In this document: in pieces, positions 5,120-13,106 of the stretch
How the letters are laid out: each line of letters opens with the position of its first letter
Numbering within the stretch: the stretch's first letter is position 1
Assembly: GCA_934668605.1 (NCBI GenBank)
Contig: CAKUNY010000026.1
Coordinates: 1 to 16,747, forward strand
Direction of reading: 5' to 3'
DNA from: an uncultured Oscillospiraceae bacterium
GTDB taxonomy: Bacteria > Bacillota > Clostridia > Oscillospirales > Oscillospiraceae
DNA: 16,747 nucleotides
The notes under the pieces: generated by a model
Told to the model about the DNA's origin: nothing
The model's database searches: none
Seen by the model: only the letters and a program-made list of their open reading frames with translations
Translations under genes and position numbers: made by a program

Positions 5120-8100
5120 ATGAAGAAGAAACTGAGCAGACTCTTATGCGCGCTCCTCGTCCTGACGATGGTGCTCGCAATGGTTCCCGCTGTTCTGGCA
5201 GAGGACGGCGAGAGCGGCGGAAGCAGTTCGGGCAGCGGAAGCGGCTCGCAGGCTCCGGCACTTGGTGCGCAAGGGAATCCGTACATCATGTATGTTGGTG
5301 ATATCACAAGCAGCTTTAAGGGAAGCACAGCGTATGGATGCACCAACACAGCACATACGCCCGATCTGAAATATACTGAGATTTACAACGGCAGAGAGAC
5401 TGAATTGAAATCTGCACAGTACGTAACCTATACGAAATCTACGGGTACATTTAAAGCATCTGCGGCGACATATAGTGCCGATAAGGGGTTCGGACAGGTG
5501 AAAGTAAACGTCGGCTGCAAGGGCGATGGAAAAACGCCTTGCTCGTTCACGCCTCAGGATGTTTATTTTAAGGTATACGCAGTTGCGACCGGTGTTACGC
5601 TTTCTGATGCGAGCAGTAATAAGCTGAGCAACTCGGTGAGCATCAGCGTCGATGGCACGAATATTTACTTTGCTGTTGCGCCGACCTCGTCTTGGGTAGC
5701 GCCCGGAAAAATTACGGCTGTAATTGCCGATACAAGCGTTGCAACGTTTGGCACCGGTATTACTTCCACAACGGAAAAAACTCCGTCGGGTGTTACGAGA
5801 GCGACGAGCACCGACTACAAGACGGACTCCAACAAAAGAACATTTTTTACAGTACAGGCTGTTGCTGGCAGCAGCGCAGAGACAGATCTGACGATCACGG
5901 CTGATGCTGGTACGAGCCATGAGAAGAGCACGACCATCACGCTCGTTACAGGCAGCACTGGCATTCTGACGATCAAGAAGGGCAATGAAATTCTTGCGCA
6001 GAGCAACTACACCACTAACGACATCAAGACGGTGAGCAACGTTAGGGTTGGCGATTCCCTTACGCTAACCGCAACGGCCACTGCTTCTATCGGCAATGTG
6101 TCCCAAGTAAGGTGGAGCTCCAACAATGGCGCAATTGCAGCAATTGAACCCTCCAGTTCGAATGGCTCGAAGACGTTCACCATTCTGAGCGCGGGCGAAA
6201 CAGAGATTTCCGCAAAGCTGAATGGCAAGGAAGCAACGTTCAAGCTCAGTGTTCTGAGCGATATCGAAAGAGTTCGCGTGCTGGACGAAAAAAAGACAGT
6301 CGTTGAATCCAAGACACTCAAGCTGGGCGACACGACGAACGGCAGTTTCACGGCTTCTGTTGAGATTACTCCAAGCAGATACGAGAATACCAGTAAAACA
6401 TCGGTGGTTTGGACATCGTCCGATACAGATATTGTAGGCTTTGATACCGCTTCGCCCAACTACAATCGCGATGAAGAGAGCATTAAGGGTGATACTGCAA
6501 AGATCATCGCGAAGCATCGCGGCACTGCGCGGATCACTGCGACTCTGGGCAGCAAGAGCTACACATTCCCTGTGACGGTTACCGAAGCGCCTACGACCGT
6601 TGTAATCACGGAGCTTCTCAATCCCAGCTTTAATGCGGATGTTCGCACTGGCACGAGAAGCGAAATTCTGGAGCGCATGAACGCAAACCCACTTTACTGC
6701 GTGGTATCCGGCAAAAGCACGGACGAAAACACGCAGGGTAACTACCAGATTCCTGTTGAATGGAACGATGTGCAGTTCGATTCTACGGACAGCACAAAGG
6801 CGCTTGTCCGCGGCAGACTGATCAGCACCAACGGTCAGGTCAATTTCACATTTAACTGCACCACGACGGTAAGCGCCAACATTAAACTCACTGACAACGC
6901 GGCAATTACCGGCATCACAATTACGTCTAGCAAGAATACGGCGGTCGAAAATGACGTTGTCCGCCTGAGCGCGAACGCAACCGTCGAGCCGTCCAGCGCG
7001 ACGCTCTCTTATCAGTGGTACGTCAATGGCAAGGCCATCGACAAGGCTACCAACTCGACCGTTTCCTACACCATCCCCAAGGCGTCCGAAGACTCCTCTC
7101 TGGAATACAAGTTCACCTGCGAGGTCACCGCGACCTATAACAAGGAACAGACTAGCTCTACGTCTCAGCCGTACGTCGTCAGCGTGGACAGAGAATACTC
7201 CGTGAGCGTCCAGACGACGTCCTCCAAGTCCAGCTACACCGTCGGTGAGAAGGTCGACCTCCGCGCAACGCTCTACCGCCTCGGCAGCGCGCAGCCCAAC
7301 AGCGCGTTCACCTGGCTGCTGCTTGATTCCAACGGCAACAACCTCAGCAGCAATATCGCCACCATCTCCGGCAGCGGCGCGACCGCGACCGTGACCACCA
7401 AGGCCGTCAAGAACGCCAGCGGCGATAAGATCGTCGTCCGCGCAACGAGCGACTACAAGGGCTATTCCAGCAGCGAGACGATCACCGTCGTGCCTGCCGC
7501 GGCCGCAACGGTCACGCAGTCCGTCGGCTCCGGCGCAGTGCTCAAGGCTTCCAACATCACCAGCGCCATCAACAAGGTGATTGGCAGCAGCGCAAGCGTT
7601 TCCTACCTCATCTTCGACGACACCAAGAACTGCACGCTGACCAAGAGCTCCTCGTCCTCTTCCACCGTCGTCGACACGAAGTGCTTCATTTCCGGCTCCG
7701 GCCAGAAGCTCTCCGACGTCTACGTCAAGACCTCCGCTTCCTCGGCCTCTGCCACCTATGTTGCCTATGACTCGGACAATTACGTTCTGGCCACCGGTAC
7801 AGTGAGCTTTGACTCCAAGGATACCACCGAAACCATCACCGCCTCCGGCGCGAGCCTCAAGGCTGCCGGTGCAGTCGACCAGATCACGAGCGAATACGCA
7901 GGCGCGGACTATGTGAAGTTTGATCTTCCCAAGGCCAGCGAAGCCAAGCTCTACTACGACTACACCACCATCGCCAGCTTCGGCAGCGAGGTCAAGGACT
8001 CCGATAAGTACTACCTCGACGCAGGCAGCTCGCAGAACGACATCGAAGACGTCTACATCCTGCCCGTCGCCGGTGTGACCGGTAAGCTCGAGATCAGCTA

Positions 8101-8713
8101 CACCGCGTTCTCCTCTTCGAACTCCGATCTTGGCCGCGGCAAGATCACGCTCACCATCAAGAGCAAGACCGCTTCCGACAAGTTCAGCGACGTCTCCACG
8201 AAGACCGGCTACCATTGGGCGGCTGACTCCATCGACTTCGGCGTCGACAACGGCATCATCAAGGGCGCAACCACCTACACCTTCGCACCCGCGCAGAGTC
8301 TGACGCGCGCACAGCTCGTCACGCTCCTCTACCGCGCGGCTGGTTCTCCCTCCGTTTCCGGCGTGACGAACCCGTTCAAGGACACGAAGAACGATTATTC
8401 CATCAACGCGATCCTCTGGGCGTATAAGAACAACATCGTCACCGGCACGAGCGCCACGACGTTCAGCCCCGAATCGCCCGTCACCCGTGAGCAGATCGCG
8501 GCCATCCTGTACCGCTACATGGGCTCGCCCACGGCTACCGGCGTTCTGACCGGCTACACCGACCGCGCCAATGTCAGCACCTTCGCCACCACCGCCATGC
8601 AGTGGGCGATCGGCAAGGGCTACATCAACGGCATCGGCACCAAGCTCGACCCCAAGGGCAATGCCACCCGCGCGCAGGTCGCCGTTATCCTCCACCGCTT
8701 CCTGACCAAGTAA
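5120..8713 (+). CDS. Secreted SLH-domain surface protein 1 with Ig-like repeats
   Basis: A 1197-residue exported protein held on the cell wall by three C-terminal SLH domains (about 1018-1197), which in this family bind pyruvylated secondary wall polymer. The N-terminus is a Sec signal peptide with probable cleavage after AVLA (residue 27), then a Gly/Ser linker (28-49). The middle holds bacterial Ig-like (Big_2-type) sheets, with typical patterns such as VRWSSNNGAIAAI and TARITATLGSKSYTFPVTV. From about 795 to 1015 there are two related segments of about 100 residues ending in VYVK/VYIL...Y.A(Y/F). The ATG at 5120 fits GAGAGGTG; the GTG at 5111 is part of that ribosome site. Base composition shifts mid-gene: AT-richer before about 6950 and GC-rich after. 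No catalytic motif was seen. An S-layer component or adhesin is inferred. Confidence 0.9.
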   Translation: MKKKLSRLLCALLVLTMVLAMVPAVLAEDGESGGSSSGSGSGSQAPALGAQGNPYIMYVGDITSSFKGSTAYGCTNTAHTPDLKYTEIYNGRETELKSAQYVTYTKSTGTFKASAATYSADKGFGQVKVNVGCKGDGKTPCSFTPQDVYFKVYAVATGVTLSDASSNKLSNSVSISVDGTNIYFAVAPTSSWVAPGKITAVIADTSVATFGTGITSTTEKTPSGVTRATSTDYKTDSNKRTFFTVQAVAGSSAETDLTITADAGTSHEKSTTITLVTGSTGILTIKKGNEILAQSNYTTNDIKTVSNVRVGDSLTLTATATASIGNVSQVRWSSNNGAIAAIEPSSSNGSKTFTILSAGETEISAKLNGKEATFKLSVLSDIERVRVLDEKKTVVESKTLKLGDTTNGSFTASVEITPSRYENTSKTSVVWTSSDTDIVGFDTASPNYNRDEESIKGDTAKIIAKHRGTARITATLGSKSYTFPVTVTEAPTTVVITELLNPSFNADVRTGTRSEILERMNANPLYCVVSGKSTDENTQGNYQIPVEWNDVQFDSTDSTKALVRGRLISTNGQVNFTFNCTTTVSANIKLTDNAAITGITITSSKNTAVENDVVRLSANATVEPSSATLSYQWYVNGKAIDKATNSTVSYTIPKASEDSSLEYKFTCEVTATYNKEQTSSTSQPYVVSVDREYSVSVQTTSSKSSYTVGEKVDLRATLYRLGSAQPNSAFTWLLLDSNGNNLSSNIATISGSGATATVTTKAVKNASGDKIVVRATSDYKGYSSSETITVVPAAAATVTQSVGSGAVLKASNITSAINKVIGSSASVSYLIFDDTKNCTLTKSSSSSSTVVDTKCFISGSGQKLSDVYVKTSASSASATYVAYDSDNYVLATGTVSFDSKDTTETITASGASLKAAGAVDQITSEYAGADYVKFDLPKASEAKLYYDYTTIASFGSEVKDSDKYYLDAGSSQNDIEDVYILPVAGVTGKLEISYTAFSSSNSDLGRGKITLTIKSKTASDKFSDVSTKTGYHWAADSIDFGVDNGIIKGATTYTFAPAQSLTRAQLVTLLYRAAGSPSVSGVTNPFKDTKNDYSINAILWAYKNNIVTGTSATTFSPESPVTREQIAAILYRYMGSPTATGVLTGYTDRANVSTFATTAMQWAIGKGYINGIGTKLDPKGNATRAQVAVILHRFLTK

Positions 8714-8743
8714 TCCGGTCGAAGCAAATCGAATCACGCAAAA

Positions 8744-8774
8744 GGCTCCCGGTTCAAAGAACCGGGAGCCTTTT
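8744..8774 (+). terminator. Intrinsic terminator of SLH gene 1
   Basis: GGCTCCCGGTTC (8744-8755) and GAACCGGGAGCC (8759-8770) form a perfect 12-bp stem over AAA, followed by TTTT. An A-run precedes it, so it may also stop leftward transcription. Confidence 0.92.
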
Positions 8775-8796
8775 CAGCGACATGTACCAAATAACG

Positions 8797-8903
8797 CGTA
8801 GGGGGCGATGCCCACATCGCCCCGTTTAGAATTTTCGAATTCGCCGGGAATTTCCGTAAAAGCGGTGCGTCCTGCCGGGTCGATGTGGGCATCGACCCCT
8901 ACG
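8797..8903 (+). repeat. Paired-hairpin repeat, copy R2
   Basis: A 107-base element between the SLH1 terminator and the convergent TcaA-like gene. It opens with CGTAG, then stem GGGGCGATG, loop CCCA, and CATCGCCCC. It closes with stem GGGTCGATG, loop TGGG, CATCGACCC and CTACG. The two ends are imperfect inverted repeats of 27 bases. The 53-base core shares CGAATTCGCCGG, TTCCG and AAAA with copy R3. Same orientation as R3. There is no ORF and no clear target duplication. Confidence 0.88.
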
Positions 8904-8924
8904 AACCACCCGGCGGGCATGCGT

Positions 8925-8956
8925 AAAAAATACCGCCCTGACAGATCAGGACGGTA
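8925..8956 (-). terminator. Intrinsic terminator of the TcaA-like gene
   Basis: On the minus strand TACCGTCCTGA and TCAGGGCGGTA (8946-8956 and 8931-8941) pair with one G-T wobble over a 4-base loop. A run of six T follows (plus-strand A-run 8925-8930). It begins 6 bases after the stop codon. Confidence 0.9.
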
Positions 8957-8962
8957 CGTTTG

Positions 8963-10543
8963 TTATTCTGTGATCGACCAGTTCTCGCCGTCGAAGAAGA
9001 CGGAGGCGTAGAAGCTCTGGTACCGGGGGTTGCGGATGGGCTCCGGGGAGACGTCCGCGTCGGGATTTTCGCTTTCGTCCATCGGAAGCTCCGCCTCGCC
9101 GGTGGAGATGGGGAGCGTGATATTCGTGCAGGCGTAGTGCCCGCTGAGGCTCAGGCGCGCGCCGGATTCCAGCATGTCGGCGGCGTACACATCCTCAATC
9201 GCCACGTCCGAGACAAGCACTTCGCTGCGCGACCAGCCGTTTTCAACCAGCAGTGCGTCGAGGCCGCCGAGCAAGCCATCGTCTTCGCCCGTCAGGGGAA
9301 GGCTTGAAAGCGCGTCCTGCAGCACCGCGGAAACGGCAAGCTTCGCGTCGTCACTCAGGCTCAGAATGGGGCAGATGGAATCGTAGTCGTAGGCCAGCTG
9401 GTAGTCATACGGGCTGAAAATCTCGGAACCGGCCAGCGAGAAGCTCAGCGTGCTGCCGACGGAAATGCCGCTCAGCGTTTGCAGCGTCTTGGCGGGGATC
9501 ACGCAATAGTCCGCGCCGTTGAGAAGAACCGTCATATCCGCGTCGTAGTCATTATAGACATCGACCGTGCCGAGGCTGAACAGCACCTCAAACGACCGGT
9601 TCGCCGCCGTCACGCTGTTGGTGAGCGTTTCGCCCGCGTCCGTCTTGCAGCTGGCCGTGACGACGGAGTCTTCATGCAGGGGAGAAAGCTGGATAGAAGC
9701 GCCGGCGGAGAGCGTCGTATAATACGCGCCGTCGATCGAGAGGTCGACGCCGATGCTCGAGCTGTTCCAGACGTAAAGGCTCGTGTAGTCGAGGTCGAGC
9801 GAAAGCTGCGTCGGCTGCATGAGGTTGACGGTCGTAGACCGCTCGAAATTCTGCCCGGCGCTCGACGTGTAGGACACGTCCAGATCGTACAGTCCGGGGT
9901 AGAGAGCGTCAAATTTCGCGCTGGACGGCACCAGCTTTGCCGCGTCCGGCGTATAGCCCGCGCTGTCCGCATTTTCTGCCGGTTCGAGCGGAACGCTCTC
10001 GAGCTGCGCATCGCCCGCCGTGACGGACGCACCCGCGATATTCGTGGAAACGTCCAGTTCACAGGTGTCGACCAGCACGCGGTAGGTTGAAAACGGGAAG
10101 CCGCCGCGCTTTTCTACATGCAGGCACGGGCTGTCTTCGCTTGCCAGAAGCGCCGTCTGCTGCCGGAAGGCCGCGCTTTCGCGGTAGAGCGAAAACATGG
10201 GAGAAAGCGCTTCCTCCGTAAAATCGCCGCTGCCGGACGGCTCTGCCACCGCGCGCAGCCGCTCAAAATCGCCGCTTGCGAGCGCCGCCTGAAATTCCGC
10301 CGCGGCCTTTTCCGGCGTATGCTCCCGGGAAACGCGCCACAGCGCCATCGCGCCGCCCACAACCAGAACCGCGCACAAAGCGCCCGCGATCACCCGGCGG
10401 GAAGCACCGGGCGCTTTTCCGGCTTCCCCGCTATCCGCGCGGGGAGTATAGATCTGAACATCGTCCTCCGGCGCATGACCGCAGGCCGGGCAAACGCCGC
10501 TGCCGTTGATCTTCGCGCCGCATTTCGGACAAATACGAGACAT
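8963..10543 (-). CDS. Zinc-ribbon single-pass membrane protein, TcaA/YvbJ-like
   Basis: A 526-residue protein with the architecture of the TcaA/YvbJ group. A cytoplasmic N-terminal zinc ribbon has C5, C8, C18 and C21. One membrane helix lies at about 50-70, followed by a large extracytoplasmic part. The segment after the helix (EKAAAEFQAALASGDFERL) resembles the TcaA second domain. The middle shows tandem beta-rich modules with the recurring G.Y...I.A/L.AG pattern. The end (about 455-526) looks like an NTF2-like domain finishing in FFDGENWSITE. In staphylococci TcaA affects glycopeptide response and wall-polymer display; that role is not shown here. The start at 10543 has AAGGAAG upstream; an 18-codon upstream extension is unlikely. 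Monocistronic, with its own consensus promoter and terminator. Confidence 0.8.
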   Translation of the reverse strand: MSRICPKCGAKINGSGVCPACGHAPEDDVQIYTPRADSGEAGKAPGASRRVIAGALCAVLVVGGAMALWRVSREHTPEKAAAEFQAALASGDFERLRAVAEPSGSGDFTEEALSPMFSLYRESAAFRQQTALLASEDSPCLHVEKRGGFPFSTYRVLVDTCELDVSTNIAGASVTAGDAQLESVPLEPAENADSAGYTPDAAKLVPSSAKFDALYPGLYDLDVSYTSSAGQNFERSTTVNLMQPTQLSLDLDYTSLYVWNSSSIGVDLSIDGAYYTTLSAGASIQLSPLHEDSVVTASCKTDAGETLTNSVTAANRSFEVLFSLGTVDVYNDYDADMTVLLNGADYCVIPAKTLQTLSGISVGSTLSFSLAGSEIFSPYDYQLAYDYDSICPILSLSDDAKLAVSAVLQDALSSLPLTGEDDGLLGGLDALLVENGWSRSEVLVSDVAIEDVYAADMLESGARLSLSGHYACTNITLPISTGEAELPMDESENPDADVSPEPIRNPRYQSFYASVFFDGENWSITE

Positions 10544-10607
10544 AAGAATCTTCCTTTGATACTCGATCTGATCAAAACGCGCAAAACCGCGCTTCAAATC
10601 GAACTAC

Positions 10608-10636
10608 AGTATACCCAGAAGGGATGCAAATGTCAA
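10608..10636 (-). promoter_or_regulatory. Promoter of the TcaA-like gene
   Basis: Minus strand: TTGACA (10631-10636), 17-base spacer, TATACT (10608-10613). The -35 box is perfect and the -10 box has five of six matches. Predicted start near 10601, leader about 58 bases. One of the strongest promoters in the window. Confidence 0.8.
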
Positions 10637-10724
10637 TCCCTTGTGCCCCTTTTTGCGCGGGGTACCATATATATAATAAGGAAAACGGAAATCTCAAGAA
10701 GCGGGTACGTCCTACCATCCCAGC

Positions 10725-10830
10725 CGTAGGGGGCGATGCCCACATCGCCCCAAGGGCACGGACGAATTCGCCGGAGACTTCCGGAAAAACAGATGATTCT
10801 GCTGGGTCGATGTGGGCATCGACCCCTACG
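10725..10830 (+). repeat. Paired-hairpin repeat, copy R3
   Basis: A 106-base element between the TcaA-like promoter and the tRNA terminator. The left end is CGTAG with a G-type hairpin (stem GGGGCGATG). The right end is a T-type hairpin (GGGTCGATG, loop TGGG) closing with CTACG. By hand alignment the 52-base core matches the reverse complement of the R4 core at 41 of 52 positions without gaps. It is the only copy upstream of genes on both sides, so it is not simply a 3'-end terminator. Confidence 0.88.
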
Positions 10831-10867
10831 CAGAGTCGGGAGTCTTATGATAGAATCATGACAGACG

Positions 10868-10905
10868 AAAAATCTCGTCCATCCCACACGGGATGGACGA
10901 GATTT
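10868..10905 (-). terminator. Intrinsic terminator of tRNA-Leu
   Basis: A perfect 16-bp stem (10890-10905 with 10870-10885) over ACAC, followed by a U-run on the minus strand. It begins directly at the encoded CCA end of the tRNA. Confidence 0.9.
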
Positions 10906-10992
10906 TGGTGCCGGTGACCGGGCTCGAACCGGTACGAGTTTGACCTCACGGGATTTTAAGTCCCGGGCGTCTGCCAATTCCGCCACACCGGC
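10906..10992 (-). tRNA. tRNA-Leu, anticodon UAA
   Basis: On the minus strand the acceptor stem is GCCGGTG...CACCGGC with discriminator A and an encoded CCA. The D-arm contains GGCGGAATTGGCAGAC. The anticodon stem CGGGA/TCCCG holds the loop CTTAAAA, so the anticodon is TAA, reading UUA/UUG. A long variable arm follows (GTGAGGTCAAACTCGT region), as expected for a class II leucine tRNA. The T-arm is CCGGTTCGAGCCCGG. Length is 87 with CCA. It is transcribed alone from its own promoter. No attachment site or integrase is seen beside it. Confidence 0.97.
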
Positions 10993-11006
10993 AAACTGGC
11001 TTCTAT

Positions 11007-11035
11007 ATACTACCACGAACACCGCGCGCCGTCAA
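11007..11035 (-). promoter_or_regulatory. Promoter of tRNA-Leu
   Basis: Minus strand: TTGACG (11030-11035), 17-base spacer, TAGTAT (11007-11012), with TG one base ahead of the -10 box. The start would be near 11000, about 8 bases before the mature tRNA 5' end. Confidence 0.65.
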
Positions 11036-11138
11036 GCAAAATCATTTTTCCGGTCTTCTTTCGATTCCATCCGACACGGACACAACTGGGAAATGTTACA
11101 TTTTCATTAAAGAATCGGTCTTTAAGGCAAAATTAAGG

Positions 11139-11155
11139 ATTTGTAACCGGTTTGT
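11139..11155 (+). repeat. Tandem TTTGTAA repeats upstream of SLH gene 2
   Basis: ATTTGTAAC (from 11139) and GTTTGTAAT (from 11150) are spaced 11 bases apart, just ahead of the probable -35 box. On the other strand this reads as ACAAA motifs one helical turn apart, like those upstream of SLH gene 1 but inverted. TTGTAAC also occurs at 4919-4925. A shared regulator is possible but unproven. Confidence 0.35.
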
Positions 11156-11157
11156 AA

Positions 11158-11186
11158 TTGCTCTTTTGGGAAAACAATGCTACACT
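11158..11186 (+). promoter_or_regulatory. Promoter of SLH gene 2, extended -10
   Basis: Weak TTGCTC (11158-11163), 17-base spacer, TACACT (11181-11186), with TG at 11178-11179. The TGN-TACACT core matches that of the prfC promoter. Predicted start near 11193. The weak -35 box suggests dependence on an activator or on the extended -10. Confidence 0.5.
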
Positions 11187-11247
11187 AAGCTCAGAAAAGG
11201 GGATTGGTATATCCCAAAGCATGAGTTTAGTAGGAGGAAACTGAATC

Positions 11248-13041
11248 ATGAAAACAAGCAAACGATTACTCAGCATCTTATTGATGCTTGCCATGCTGGT
11301 GAGCATGTTCACCGTCATGGCGTTCGCAGAAGACTGCAACAATCATGAGGGACATGAAACTGTAGAGTATCACGCGGCAGATTGTACTCATCCCGGTAAC
11401 TGGAAGTATGATCATTGTCTCAAGTGTGGACTGTATTGGATTTACGCTGAAAGTGGCGCATTCGGTAGCGACGATGTTGCTGATACGGTCATCCCTGCGC
11501 TTGGTCATACGTTAAGGCATGTTGAGGGCAAGGAACCGACAGAGACAGAGTATGGCATGAAAGCGTGTTATGAGTGCTCCGTCTGTAGAAATCTGTTTTG
11601 GGATGAAAATGGAACGAATCCTGTAGGGACGCCTGAAGACCTCTGGATTCCGCCTACAGGGGCGTCCGAGTGCAAGCATGAACATACCATTTTCTATCCG
11701 GAAGACAACGGCTACTATGCACATGTGTATTGCCTTGATTGCAAGCTGTACTTTGCAGCAACGGACGATGGCGAAGTCCGTCCCGGTGCAAAGGGCGAAA
11801 AGGACGAATCTGCATTTGAACAGAAACCTGTTGCCGATGAAACGACTTACTCTCTGACCATCAAGGTTGCCAATGGCGACCGCGGTACCGTTCAGGTAAA
11901 GCAGTATGGCAAATGGGTTGACGTTAAAAACAATGCCGTTCTTTCCAAGCTCAGCGAGGGCGGCGAGTTGGAGTTCCGCGCAACTGGCTACTCGACGAGA
12001 AAGTACACTGTGGAGTGGAAGCTCAATAGCGGCAAGACGACTACGGGCAGCACCAAGGACATTACGATGCCCGGCGCGAATTCTACGCTGACGGTCAGCT
12101 TCGTCACGAAGAGTTCGGATGACTCCCATTCGCACACGTGGGTCACGAAGTACAACGACACCTATCATTGGCTGGAGTGCTCCAAGTGCGGCGCGGAAAC
12201 CGGCAAGGTCAAGCACACCATCAAGTCGAAGACCGACAGACACGGCTACTGGTACGACTACTGCACCGAGTGCGACTGGACGTCTGACTACAACTACAAC
12301 CATTCTTCTTCCCACAAGGGCTACACCTACGAGGAGATCAACTCGACCTATCACTGGAAGACCTGCAAGGATTGCAACTACTCCGTGAAGGAATACCACA
12401 CCTGGATCAGAAACACCGACCGCAGAACGAACGACACCTATCCGTACGTCTGCAAGTACTGCGACGCGCTGTCGAGAACCACGTACTCCGATCTGCCGTT
12501 CCACGATGTGAGCGACCGGTACTGGTACTATGACGACGTTCTGTACGCCTACCTCAACGGCCTCATGGACGGCATCTCCGTCACGAGCTTCGGCGCTGAC
12601 CAGAACACCACGCGCGGCCAGGTCGTGACCATCCTGTGGAGACTTTCCGGCGAGCCCAGAGCGGCCAGAAACAACCAGTTCACGGACGTTGCTTCCAGCG
12701 CGTACTACAACACCGCGATTTCGTGGGCAGCCGAGAACGGCATCGTCAAGGGCTATGACGCCAAGACCTTCCGTCCGAACGCAAACGTCACCCGCGAGCA
12801 GCTGGCGGCGATCCTGTACCGTTATGCCGAGTACATGAACCTCTCCACGAAGGGCGCTTCCAACCTCACCAAGTTCGATGATTACTACTCCATCGGCACG
12901 TGGGCAAGAGACTCCCTGGCCTGGGCAAACTATCATGGCCTGATCAACGGTGTCGATTCCTACCGCATCGACCCCAAGGGCAACACCACCCGTGCGCAGC
13001 TGGCTGCGATCCTGCACCGCTTCGCTGTGGAATTTGCCTGA
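11248..13041 (+). CDS. Secreted SLH-domain surface protein 2 with CxxC/His modules
   Basis: A 597-residue exported wall-anchored protein. The signal peptide probably ends at VMAFA (residue 27). Residues 30-180 hold three cysteine/histidine-rich segments, with CxxC pairs at 57/60, 110/113 and 162/165. A beta-rich, glycine-containing domain spans about 200-288 and ends in STLTVSFVTK. A second cysteine/histidine block (293-410) has CxxC at 311/314, 339/342, 373/376 and 402/405, with nearby YHW and HTW. Three SLH domains fill about 418-597, each with a TRxQ motif (TRGQ, TREQ, TRAQ). The ATG has AGGAGG upstream. Seven CxxC pairs outside the cell suggest metal-stabilised or disulfide modules; which one is unknown. 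It resembles SLH1 only in the SLH region. The 5' part is AT-richer than the 3' part. Confidence 0.9.
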   Translation: MKTSKRLLSILLMLAMLVSMFTVMAFAEDCNNHEGHETVEYHAADCTHPGNWKYDHCLKCGLYWIYAESGAFGSDDVADTVIPALGHTLRHVEGKEPTETEYGMKACYECSVCRNLFWDENGTNPVGTPEDLWIPPTGASECKHEHTIFYPEDNGYYAHVYCLDCKLYFAATDDGEVRPGAKGEKDESAFEQKPVADETTYSLTIKVANGDRGTVQVKQYGKWVDVKNNAVLSKLSEGGELEFRATGYSTRKYTVEWKLNSGKTTTGSTKDITMPGANSTLTVSFVTKSSDDSHSHTWVTKYNDTYHWLECSKCGAETGKVKHTIKSKTDRHGYWYDYCTECDWTSDYNYNHSSSHKGYTYEEINSTYHWKTCKDCNYSVKEYHTWIRNTDRRTNDTYPYVCKYCDALSRTTYSDLPFHDVSDRYWYYDDVLYAYLNGLMDGISVTSFGADQNTTRGQVVTILWRLSGEPRAARNNQFTDVASSAYYNTAISWAAENGIVKGYDAKTFRPNANVTREQLAAILYRYAEYMNLSTKGASNLTKFDDYYSIGTWARDSLAWANYHGLINGVDSYRIDPKGNTTRAQLAAILHRFAVEFA

Positions 13042-13056
13042 TCCCAATCGAACGAA

Positions 13057-13085
13057 AGAACCTCCCACCCGGGAGGTTCTTTTTT
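13057..13085 (+). terminator. Intrinsic terminator of SLH gene 2
   Basis: AGAACCTCCC (13057-13066) and GGGAGGTTCT (13071-13080) form a perfect 10-bp stem over ACCC, followed by a T-run to 13085. Confidence 0.92.
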
Positions 13086-13106
13086 GCGCAAATCTTCCCT
13101 AAAATG

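Noticed and set aside
6065..8737. An 890-codon open frame antisense to SLH gene 1
   Set aside because: It is a shadow of the strongly biased GC-rich sense frame. The translation is Gly/Val/Ala/Arg-rich without any known motif, while the sense strand has a signal peptide, SLH domains, promoter and terminator.
10906..10992. tRNA-Leu as an integration site for a mobile element
   Set aside because: No integrase, no repeated tRNA 3' end downstream and no phage-like genes within the window.
11512..13068. A 518-codon open frame antisense to SLH gene 2
   Set aside because: Same effect: low-complexity Val/Arg/Gly translation, no ribosome site, opposite a well-supported gene.
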